Shown one piece after another: positions 1-4,905 of a DNA stretch of 5,000 bases. The notes under the pieces are model-generated. The model was not told the DNA's origin and did not search any database. It saw only the letters and a program-made list of their open reading frames with translations. How positions within the stretch are numbered: position 1 is the first letter of the stretch; every line of letters begins with the position of its first letter. The DNA comes from CAZSDP01 sp964605665 (GTDB taxonomy: Bacteria > Planctomycetota > UBA8108 > UBA1146): assembly GCA_964605665.1 (NCBI GenBank), contig CAZSDP010000055.1:1-5000 (forward strand), written 5' to 3'. The position numbers and the translations under genes were made by a program.

Positions 1-280
1 TGAAAACTCTTCAAAACGAGTCAGATCAGCACTTTAGGCAGACATCGGTGACGCGAGTTCTCACCTGCGGATAGCCGGGGAGAAGCTTGTGCCTACCGCT
101 TTGGTTTGACTTAAATCAACCAAGGCTATAGAAAGCCACCTCTCAGAGCAGCCATTGGGAGAAGCGCCGAATCGGTGTCGATTCCGCAATCGATCGGCAT
201 GCCTCCGCTGACCTTTGCTGCCGCCAATGTCTCGGCGCGGTACGACATTTTTTGGACTCTCGAACTAGATTGTTGTCGCG
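1..280. other. Non-coding leader upstream of the large anchored-protein gene
   Basis: All forward frames are interrupted by stops and I find no convincing gene. The window opens on TGA, which could be the end of a preceding gene but cannot be tested. The stretch is rich in small inverted repeats. TTGGTTTGA at 101-109 faces TCAACCAA at 116-123 with one bulge. GGCT (124-127) faces AGCC (134-137). GAATCG (169-174) faces CGATTC (179-184) across GTGT. CGCC (222-225) faces GGCG (234-237), and a run of six T follows at 247-252. The last pair could be a weak attenuator-like structure about 30 bases before the start codon, but its stem is short. I recognise no known riboswitch class. Confidence 0.5.
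106..132 (+). promoter_or_regulatory. Possible sigma-70-type promoter
   Basis: TTGACT at 106-111 resembles a -35 box and TATAGA at 127-132 resembles a -10 box. The spacing is 15 bases, shorter than the usual 16-18. It lies on the same strand as the gene starting at 281 and would give a 5' leader of roughly 140 bases. The -35 box sits inside the 101-123 inverted repeat, which could be an operator. This is only a motif match; promoter consensus in this lineage is not known to me. Confidence 0.25.
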
Positions 281-2368
281 ATGAGTGAATCGAAAGAACC
301 GAAAACTCTGAGTCGCCGACCGATCACTGTCCTTCTCTTCGCCATCGTGATCGGAATCTTGGGAGGTCTCTTCTTCTTCGATGAGAAATCGCCGGACCGA
401 TCGGTCGAGCTCGCCGAAGCGCCTCGCCAATCGAGTCCGCCCCTCCCCGATGTGCCGGTAACCTCCGACGAAGAGACGGTCCCCACCATCACGCTACAAG
501 TTGAGAATGACGCCGGACCGATCGCAGGGGCCCAGCTCCACATTCTCTCGACTGATCGTGGTTCCCCCACCGAGCTCACGGCGGGCAGCGCCGGGGTGAT
601 CACCATCCCACAGACGGTGCTCGACTCGATCGAGTTGGGAGTGATCGCAGCTGAGGGCCATGCTGGTGTGCTGTGGACTGCGGAACAATTCTCCGACCGC
701 GCTTCGATCACCCTCGAGTCTCTCGGTCAACTCTGTATTGAAACGACTTCTGACCAGGAGGTGCCGATCGACGGAGTGTCGGTTTACTTACTGCCACAGA
801 TAGAACAACTCGTGTTGACCGTTTCACAGATTCAGCTCGCGTGGGAGTTGTGGACCGAAGAAGGAACCGACGAAAATATGATCGAGCGACTCCCCATCGA
901 CCTTCTCGAAAAACTGGCGAGATCGGAAGAGTTTCCGATCGATGGGAGCTTCTTGGTCATGCCGAGCAAACCGACTCTACAAGGCACTCCCTCCGCCGAT
1001 GGTTCCGACATCTGCTTCACCGGGCTCCCGGCAGGGGAATACCGTTTTCAGGTCGAGAGCGGATCCGCAGTAACGATTTCGCCCGCCGATGACGCTCGCC
1101 CCGCGGAACTTTCACCGCGCGGTGGCTTGCGCACCGACAGCTCTGGCAAGTTTCGAATTCCTGATCACGACCTCTCCGGTCCGATCGAAGTCTCACCTGG
1201 TGAGATCGCCCAGGGCGCGATTGAATTCCATCTGGGAGCGAGCATACACGGCTGGCTTCCCCTCCCCACGGTCGGGACCGTAGAAGCAACGGTGCAGCTC
1301 AGTCATCGAACATTGTTCGACTTGAACAACGATGGCGTGCGCGATGGCGGTTACGCAACCTTCGAGCGAGTCATCACGCCAAATCAAGATGGCACCTTTG
1401 AAATGTCGGGCGTTCGTCACGGTGAAAATCTCCTCCGATCACATTGGATCACCGAGGTCGATGGGGTCCAGCATGTCTCGATCGCATTGCGAAAGATCCT
1501 GATCGATGGTCCCGGCGAATTCGATCTCGGCTTGATCGAGCCTGAGTCCACCCCTGCCATCGATGGAATCATCCGTAAAATCGTGAAGAAAACCGCAACG
1601 GTCCTCGAGGAGTCGAGTCCTTCCGATGTTCAATTTTCCATCCGATGCAAATTCGCGGGAGACTTCGGACACAGTGTGGAGACAACTTTACGAAGTGGAG
1701 TCCCATTTCAACTCCATGGGCTGTCCGGTACCCGGAATTCCTTCGAAGTCGACCTGATGGAATTGGGCACAACCAAATGGATCGGCACGAACTACTTCTC
1801 ATTCGATGGGCTTCCCCCCCAACCTTTCGAAATCGATTTCATCCAACGGCGAACAACCCCCGCCACGGTGATCGCCACGAGCCCCGCGGTGTTACGGCTC
1901 CATGTGTATCACCCCGCCACTCAGCAGAGCTCTTCCTTCCTGCTTCCTGTCCGTCATGAAATCGCGAGCTCTGGATTGATCGACTTGCCGGTCGGCGAGT
2001 GCCAATTTCTCGCCTACTTCTATCGATACGAGGGATCGTTCAGTGAGCAACGAGTCGCGGTCGAGACGATTGAAGTGATCGAGGGATCGACAGAACCGAT
2101 CGAACTGCAATTGAGCCCAGCGAGCAGCCTCAAGGTTCAAGTGCTCGATCGATCGGGATCGCCAAAAGAAAAATCTCAGCTGGCGTTGAGGTTGGCCGGT
2201 TGGGGTGAGAGGCAGTGGGTCGGCTATACCGACGCGAACGGACAGATCACTTTCGGTGGAATCCCTCCCCACAGCGAAGGTCAGTTCTTGTCGAAAGGTC
2301 TGACCGATGCAACTTGGCAGACTGGGGCCGCGGGCAGCATTGAATCGGTGATCGTAACGCTACCTTGA
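281..2368 (+). CDS. Membrane-anchored extracytoplasmic protein with beta-sandwich-like repeats, function unknown
   Basis: I do not recognise a named family for this 695-residue protein. After a short basic, cytoplasm-facing start, residues 15-33 form one hydrophobic membrane segment. A Pro/Ser-rich linker follows, to about residue 65. The rest is beta-rich and presumably lies outside the membrane. Three places resemble the turn of carboxypeptidase-regulatory-like or Ig-like folds: TDSSGKF (285-291), PNQDGTF (367-373) and TDANGQITF (650-658). Residues 347-357 (DLNNDGVRDGG) look like a dockerin or EF-hand-type calcium loop. Four isolated cysteines occur at 152, 245, 456 and 574. No catalytic motif is visible, so a structural or surface role is an inference. 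The ATG was chosen because the anchor follows directly, although no clear Shine-Dalgarno precedes it, unlike the leftward genes here. The gene is convergent with the lipoprotein gene and has no obvious T-rich terminator of its own. Confidence 0.85.
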   Translation: MSESKEPKTLSRRPITVLLFAIVIGILGGLFFFDEKSPDRSVELAEAPRQSSPPLPDVPVTSDEETVPTITLQVENDAGPIAGAQLHILSTDRGSPTELTAGSAGVITIPQTVLDSIELGVIAAEGHAGVLWTAEQFSDRASITLESLGQLCIETTSDQEVPIDGVSVYLLPQIEQLVLTVSQIQLAWELWTEEGTDENMIERLPIDLLEKLARSEEFPIDGSFLVMPSKPTLQGTPSADGSDICFTGLPAGEYRFQVESGSAVTISPADDARPAELSPRGGLRTDSSGKFRIPDHDLSGPIEVSPGEIAQGAIEFHLGASIHGWLPLPTVGTVEATVQLSHRTLFDLNNDGVRDGGYATFERVITPNQDGTFEMSGVRHGENLLRSHWITEVDGVQHVSIALRKILIDGPGEFDLGLIEPESTPAIDGIIRKIVKKTATVLEESSPSDVQFSIRCKFAGDFGHSVETTLRSGVPFQLHGLSGTRNSFEVDLMELGTTKWIGTNYFSFDGLPPQPFEIDFIQRRTTPATVIATSPAVLRLHVYHPATQQSSSFLLPVRHEIASSGLIDLPVGECQFLAYFYRYEGSFSEQRVAVETIEVIEGSTEPIELQLSPASSLKVQVLDRSGSPKEKSQLALRLAGWGERQWVGYTDANGQITFGGIPPHSEGQFLSKGLTDATWQTGAAGSIESVIVTLP

Positions 2369-2500
2369 TCACCACCGAGACCCGTGTCGAAGAAGACCAC
2401 CTGATTGGGACAAGTGACGTTCGACTTTGGTCCACCGGTTGTGCCCAGACGGGACTTCTGCCCAATCGTCCGCGTCAGCGAAACACCATCAGAAAACAAG

Positions 2501-2555
2501 GGGGGCGGAATTGTTCAGAACTGGCGACTCGCCGTTCCGAGCGATCTCCGCCCCC
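2501..2555. repeat. Inverted repeat, 9-bp perfect arms
   Basis: GGGGGCGGA at 2501-2509 is the exact reverse complement of TCCGCCCCC at 2547-2555, with a 37-base loop. The loop contains a smaller GGCG/CGCC pair. Read leftward, the stem is followed by a broken T-rich stretch (CTTGTTTTCT), so it could be a back-up terminator for the leftward gene. Read rightward, no T run follows. Confidence 0.45.
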
Positions 2556-2602
2556 AATGATCGAGCGCAAAGAAACACGCAACAGAACGCCGTCAAAAAC
2601 GA

Positions 2603-2651
2603 CACCGCAAAAAACACCGCGCAAAAAACACCGCGCAAAAAAAACACCGCG
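2603..2651. repeat. Tandem CACCGC(GC)-A6-8 repeats
   Basis: CACCGC, optionally extended by GC, followed by a run of A occurs at 2603-2614 (6 A), 2615-2628 (6 A) and 2629-2644 (8 A). A fourth copy of the CACCGCG core at 2645-2651 forms the hairpin arm. The period is 12, 14 and 16 bases. Read leftward, each unit is GCGGTG followed by T6-8, meaning each copy duplicates the distal arm and U-tract of the adjoining terminator. Confidence 0.8.
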
Positions 2652-2668
2652 TTCCGAAGAACGCGGTG
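2637..2668 (-). terminator. Intrinsic terminator of the lipoprotein gene, UUCG tetraloop
   Basis: On the minus strand CACCGCGTTC (2668-2659), the loop TTCG (2658-2655) and GAACGCGGTG (2654-2645) form a perfect 10-bp stem. A run of eight T (2644-2637) follows directly. C(UUCG)G is the well-known extra-stable RNA tetraloop. The hairpin begins 25 bases after the stop codon of the leftward gene. The forward strand has A, not T, beside the stem, so termination should act on leftward transcription only. Confidence 0.9.
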
Positions 2669-2693
2669 ACCAGGCTCCACTCGGGAGTTGCAC

Positions 2694-3254
2694 TCAACTT
2701 TGATCGTTCTCGATCCCCTTCAGAGCGTCGCGCAAGCGCTGGAGCGCTCCCACCGAATAGCCACGGTCGTGAAAGAAAACCACCGTGCCATCGGCATCGA
2801 GAAGGAGGATGCGTCCCGGAAGACTATTTTCTGTTCCGGTGAACTCTTCAATTTTATTGGCATCACCATAGACCGTCACCACGGCACCCCAATCCTCTTT
2901 CGGAATGCCGCGGCGCATGCCACCGTCGATGGTGCCGCTGATCATCCAAGGCACCATGCCAGAGATGGTCGGCACCTCGCGCACCGCCACGGGGACTTGC
3001 GCTTCAGCAAGCCCCAGCAGCCAACGGTCGAGATCGAACTGGGTTCTCTGTCGATACCCGACCAACAGCACCACCGGTTCCCCCGTGAATGCGCCGGGCA
3101 GCTCGACCCGCTGCCCCTCCAACGACTCTCCGACCACCGGCGGAAACGGCTCACCGGTCGGATCGCGTCGCGGAATCGGACTGGAACACCCCGAGGAAGC
3201 GAGGAACGCTCCCACCAAAACCAGCACTGAAAATGGAATCCAAAGGCGTTTCAC
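2694..3254 (-). CDS. Predicted lipoprotein with thioredoxin-like fold lacking CXXC
   Basis: This is a 186-residue protein if it starts at the GTG at 3254. That start follows GGGAGG by six bases and places the hydrophobic segment I6-A19 at the N-terminus. An ATG 51 bases upstream would put a poorly fitting extension before it. The signal peptide ends at SSGC, and Cys23 is the likely lipidated residue, although Ser at -3 is not the usual lipobox residue. Cys23 is the only cysteine, so classical thiol-disulfide chemistry is excluded. Residues about 40-178 follow a thioredoxin or AhpC-like order: beta strand VVLLVGY (61-67), a helix with WLLGL (78-82), PTISGM (95-100), RILLLDADGTVVFF (148-161), then a C-terminal helix. 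The arrangement faintly resembles the ATP10 assembly-factor fold, but I cannot confirm this. The protein probably acts at the outer or cytoplasmic membrane surface. It is transcribed alone, convergent with the large anchored protein, and ends at a strong terminator. Its function is unknown. Confidence 0.88.
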   Translation of the reverse strand: MKRLWIPFSVLVLVGAFLASSGCSSPIPRRDPTGEPFPPVVGESLEGQRVELPGAFTGEPVVLLVGYRQRTQFDLDRWLLGLAEAQVPVAVREVPTISGMVPWMISGTIDGGMRRGIPKEDWGAVVTVYGDANKIEEFTGTENSLPGRILLLDADGTVVFFHDRGYSVGALQRLRDALKGIENDQS

Positions 3255-3260
3255 AGTCGA

Positions 3261-3266
3261 CCTCCC
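3261..3266 (-). promoter_or_regulatory. Shine-Dalgarno site deciding the GTG start
   Basis: GGGAGG on the minus strand lies six bases before the GTG at 3254. It supports that codon over the upstream ATG at 3305, which would add 17 residues in front of the signal peptide. Confidence 0.8.
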
Positions 3267-3576
3267 ACCGACGATCTCAAAAGGAACCTCTCGCGAACAA
3301 TACAAAGTTCGTCCGATCGCGTCCCCCGGTTTCGAAAAGATCGAAACCGCAGCAATCGGCGGACTTCACCGCCGAGGCGACCGTGGAAGGAAAACCGTCA
3401 CCCCCACCCCGATCTAGTCACAACCAAAGTCGCCACTCCCCAGCGCCCGCCCCCGCGCCCGTGCCCGCCCACTCCCCCCAAGAGCGCCTTGCTCTCCCTC
3501 CCTCCTCTCGGCATCCTTTCGAGACTCAAAGCCGCCGAAAAGCGTCAGAAGACGGTGCTCCACGGAAATTTTGGGA

Positions 3577-3620
3577 GAGACAGAGTGAGTCAGGGCGAGA
3601 CAGAGTGAGTCAGAGCGAGA
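3577..3620. repeat. 20-bp tandem repeat, two copies
   Basis: The unit CAGAGTGAGTCAGGGCGAGA (3581-3600) is repeated at 3601-3620 with one mismatch (3594 G versus 3614 A). The preceding GAGA (3577-3580) and the following GAGAGACTCAGCGAG look like decayed partial units. The tract is purine-rich on the forward strand. Confidence 0.85.
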
Positions 3621-3690
3621 CACCGAGAGACTCAGCGAGCGCTCTCCTCCCTCTGCGCAGTCAACAAAGTCCGGTCTTCGCAAACCAGGC

Positions 3691-3732
3691 GGCTTCAAAA
3701 CACTGGCTTTGAAACACTGGCTTCAAAGCAAC
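3691..3732. repeat. 14-bp tandem repeat, three copies, forming alternating hairpins
   Basis: Units are GGCTTCAAAACACT (3691-3704), GGCTTTGAAACACT (3705-3718) and GGCTTCAAAGCAAC (3719-3732). The middle unit carries TTTGAA where the outer ones carry TTCAAA. As a result GCTTTGAA (3706-3713) pairs perfectly with TTCAAAGC (3722-3729), and TTCAAA (3694-3699) pairs with TTTGAA (3708-3713), giving two mutually exclusive hairpins. The tract ends 25 bases before the tRNA. TTGAAA at 3709-3714 resembles a -35 box, but no -10 box is evident at the right spacing. Confidence 0.8.
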
Positions 3733-3757
3733 AAAAGCCAACAAAGATCGAAACCGA

Positions 3758-3831
3758 GCCCCGTTAGCTCAGCTGGATAGAGCGTCGGATTCCTAATCCG
3801 AAGGTCACAGGTTCGAATCCTGTACGGGGTA
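3758..3831 (+). tRNA. tRNA-Arg, anticodon CCT
   Basis: This 74-base gene folds as a complete cloverleaf. The acceptor stem is GCCCCGT/ACGGGGT (3758-3764, 3824-3830) with one terminal G-T pair. The D stem is GCTC/GAGC. The anticodon stem is TCGGA/TCCGA with loop TTCCTAA, so the anticodon is CCT at 3792-3794, reading AGG for arginine. The T arm is ACAGG-TTCGAAT-CCTGT. The discriminator is A3831. CCA is not encoded and must be added post-transcriptionally. A short T run (3833-3836) follows without a clear stem. A leftward gene ends 11 bases beyond its 3' end. Confidence 0.97.
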
Positions 3832-3842
3832 CTTTTATCGCA

Positions 3843-4058
3843 CTAGTGAGCGCGAATGTTGAAGGACGCCGAGTGCCAACAGAGGTCGAAGTCTGAACCG
3901 TCGACGACCGAGTAGGAGCCGACACGTGGGTGGGTGAATCTTAGGTCGCAGACCGGGCACTCGAGTGCCGTGTTCGAAGGAGTATCCCCCCGGATCTCAC
4001 TCACCATGGCAAGCATCAACAGCGCGAAGCAGAGACGGACGATTCGAGCCTTAGTCAT
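3843..4058 (-). CDS. Small exported protein with CPVC motif, possibly truncated
   Basis: This is a 71-residue protein starting at the ATG at 4058, which follows GAGAGGAG by seven bases. A longer upstream reading (to 4190) is Cys- and Arg-rich, crosses a repeat element and is unlikely. Residues 1-24 are a typical signal peptide: basic start, then the hydrophobic stretch LCFALLMLAMVS (9-20). The mature part has CPVC at 34-37, then a Phe-Thr and an acidic GSDFDLCW stretch (54-61) with a third cysteine at 60. This layout is reminiscent of the N-terminal zinc-ribbon-like portion of DUF2225-type proteins, which normally continue with a second Cys pair. Here the frame stops at TAG, 11 bases from the convergent tRNA. 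It could be a complete mini-protein or the remnant of a longer gene. Function is unknown, and no transmembrane segment follows the signal. Confidence 0.65.
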   Translation of the reverse strand: MTKARIVRLCFALLMLAMVSEIRGDTPSNTALECPVCDLRFTHPRVGSYSVVDGSDFDLCWHSASFNIRAH

Positions 4059-4065
4059 CGAGACG

Positions 4066-4073
4066 CTCCTCTC
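4066..4073 (-). promoter_or_regulatory. Shine-Dalgarno site of the CPVC gene
   Basis: GAGAGGAG on the minus strand lies seven bases before the ATG at 4058. The identical octamer precedes the MORN gene. It decides the start against the in-frame ATG at 4190. Confidence 0.75.
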
Positions 4074-4150
4074 GCAGGGTTCGAGCCGATCTTCGGAGGG
4101 GTTTATCACAGATCGGTCTCGGGCGCGGAGTCTCGGGCAAGACGCAATAG

Positions 4151-4232
4151 ACGCGCAGTCATGAGCGGGACAACGTTGTCCAGTGTCCACAACTCCGCCT
4201 CAAGCGCGATTCGTTTCTCCGCCGATCTCGCG
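4151..4232. repeat. Dispersed intergenic element, copy 1
   Basis: By hand alignment this stretch matches 4825-4905 in direct orientation at about 60 of 82 positions. The core 4184-4232 matches 4857-4905 at 39 of 49. Read on the minus strand it carries GTGGACA (4190-4184), 11 bases, then TGTCC (4172-4168). It also contains a perfect 14-bp palindrome, GGACAACGTTGTCC (4168-4181). It lies about 95 bases upstream of the CPVC gene start and downstream of the MORN gene stop. The minus frame through it is open and partly resembles the frame ending at 4863, so it may derive from a gene end. Other possibilities are a duplicated regulatory element, a MITE-like repeat or a recombination site. Confidence 0.6.
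4168..4181. promoter_or_regulatory. Perfect 14-bp palindrome, possible operator
   Basis: GGACAACGTTGTCC is fully self-complementary and sits about 110 bases upstream of the CPVC gene start. The palindrome itself is not preserved in copy 2 of the element, where a different GTGGACA/TGTCCAC pair is symmetrical. A dimeric repressor site is one reading; no regulator gene is visible in the window. Confidence 0.3.
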
Positions 4233-4313
4233 TGGTTCGATCCGCCGTCACGCCGACCACGATCCTGGTGAGATCGCGTTGCGTGCCAACGATCCCGTTG
4301 AGTGCATCACGCC

Positions 4314-4709
4314 CTACTTAAACCTGTGGGTCTTGGTCAGCTCGCCCGCCTCGTCGTAGACCTTCCAGATCCCCTTCTTTTTTCCGTGCTCGAAGCGCCC
4401 TTCGTCCCAGAGCTGGCCATTGGCGTGGTACCTCTTCCAAAGACCGTGCTTCTGCTCTTCCTTATCGAAGCCACCCGTCGCGCGCAGCTCTCCGGTCTTG
4501 AACATCCACTTCCAACGACCGACGATCTTGCCGTCCTCGAAGCTGCCCGAAGACTGCATCTGACCGTTGTTGAGGAAGTACTTCCATTTCCCCGACTTCT
4601 TGCCCCGATCGAACTCGCCCTCGCAGGAGACAAGACCGTTCTTGAAGTACGTCTTGAAGGGTCCGTGCTTCGGATTGCCGTCCTCGTCGATGCCGGGAAT
4701 GTCTTTCAT
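4314..4709 (-). CDS. MORN-variant repeat protein, YwqK-family antitoxin-like
   Basis: This is a 131-residue soluble protein with no signal peptide. The ATG at 4709 lies five bases after GAGAGGAG; a TTG five codons upstream would overlap that site. After a 13-residue lead, five repeats of 24-25 residues fill the protein: 14-37, 38-61, 62-86, 87-110 and 111-131. Each has the pattern G-x-[WF]-K-x-Y/F-...-N/G-G-x-[LM]-...-G-x-F-..-G-K, with aromatic anchors F18, W42, W66, W91 and W115. This is the MORN_2-type repeat found in proteins annotated as YwqK-family toxin-antitoxin antitoxins. In most genomes such proteins have no proven toxin partner, and none is visible here, so an antitoxin role is uncertain; the repeats may simply form an elongated beta scaffold. 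The third-position GC of the first 50 codons is about 82%, against about 62% for the large anchored protein, which may point to foreign origin. Confidence 0.88.
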   Translation of the reverse strand: MKDIPGIDEDGNPKHGPFKTYFKNGLVSCEGEFDRGKKSGKWKYFLNNGQMQSSGSFEDGKIVGRWKWMFKTGELRATGGFDKEEQKHGLWKRYHANGQLWDEGRFEHGKKKGIWKVYDEAGELTKTHRFK

Positions 4710-4714
4710 GGACT

Positions 4715-4722
4715 CTCCTCTC
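4715..4722 (-). promoter_or_regulatory. Shine-Dalgarno site of the MORN-repeat gene
   Basis: GAGAGGAG on the minus strand, five bases before the ATG at 4709, fixes that codon as the start. Confidence 0.8.
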
Positions 4723-4824
4723 AACTCCTATGGTTTTGATCCGGTGATGCACCCAGCGTGGCCTCGCGAGCTGCAGCGCGACCGGATCCTGGCGCATACG
4801 GGAAAGGGGTTCTCGTGGCGTTCC

Positions 4825-4905
4825 ACGCGCGGTTACAAGTGGACAATAGTGTCGCCTGTCCACTACTGCACCTCAATCGCGAATCGTATCTCCCCTGATT
4901 CCGCG
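4825..4905. repeat. Dispersed intergenic element, copy 2
   Basis: This is the partner of 4151-4232 (about 73% identical with one gap). It contains AGTGGACA (4838-4845) and its exact reverse complement TGTCCACT (4857-4864), separated by 11 bases, the same spacer length as in copy 1. It lies about 115 bases upstream of the MORN gene start. It also overlaps the stop codon and last 13 codons of the probable partial gene at the right edge, so part of the shared sequence may be gene-derived. Confidence 0.6.

Larger units (their letters stand above)
2369..2693. other. Convergent intergenic region with stacked hairpins
   Basis: This gap separates two convergent genes and shows no convincing coding. 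It holds GATTGGG (2403-2409) facing CCCAATC (2461-2467), a nine-base inverted repeat at 2501-2555, and a terminator with reiterated arms at 2603-2668. I see no hairpin followed by T on the forward strand, so how the rightward gene terminates is unclear; rho-dependent termination is possible. Confidence 0.6.
3255..3757. other. Long non-coding stretch between lipoprotein gene and tRNA
   Basis: About 500 bases carry no convincing gene; open frames here are low-complexity (Ser/Arg/Pro-rich) and lack credible starts. Composition shifts along it. From about 3405 to 3510 the forward strand is very C-rich and G-poor. From about 3571 to 3640 it is purine-rich with a tandem repeat, then becomes pyrimidine-rich again, with the palindrome GAGCGCTC at 3637-3644. 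A triple 14-base repeat precedes the tRNA. The lipoprotein promoter should be near 3255-3330, but no boxes are clear. Confidence 0.6.

Noticed and set aside
2603..2668. CRISPR-like array
   Set aside because: The units are 12-16 bases with A-tracts and no unique spacers; they are terminator-derived repeats.
2365..2703. Forward open frame, 112 codons, across the convergent gap
   Set aside because: It is Thr/Lys/Arg-rich low complexity, translated through the terminator repeats, has no ribosome site, and overlaps structured non-coding DNA.
3414..3698. Leftward open frame of 94 codons over the 20-bp repeat
   Set aside because: Its Ser/Arg/Gly-rich sequence simply translates the tandem repeat; no credible start or domain.
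3089..3712. Forward open frame of 207 codons opposite the lipoprotein gene and the C-rich stretch
   Set aside because: Pro/Ser/Arg-rich composition and overlap with the antisense of a convincing lipoprotein gene mark it as a shadow.
4059..4190. N-terminal extension of the CPVC gene to the ATG at 4190
   Set aside because: It would bury a good signal peptide behind 44 Cys/Arg-rich residues and cross the dispersed element; the internal ATG has a strong ribosome site.
4151..4310. Integron attC site for the MORN gene as a cassette
   Set aside because: GTTGAGT at 4297-4303 fits the R' consensus GTTRRRY, but I find no matching RYYYAAC partner at proper spacing, so integron membership is not supported from sequence alone.
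4302..4739. Forward open frame opposite the MORN-repeat gene
   Set aside because: It is the antisense of a clear five-repeat protein with its own ribosome site; the Leu/Val-rich translation is an artefact of the repeats.
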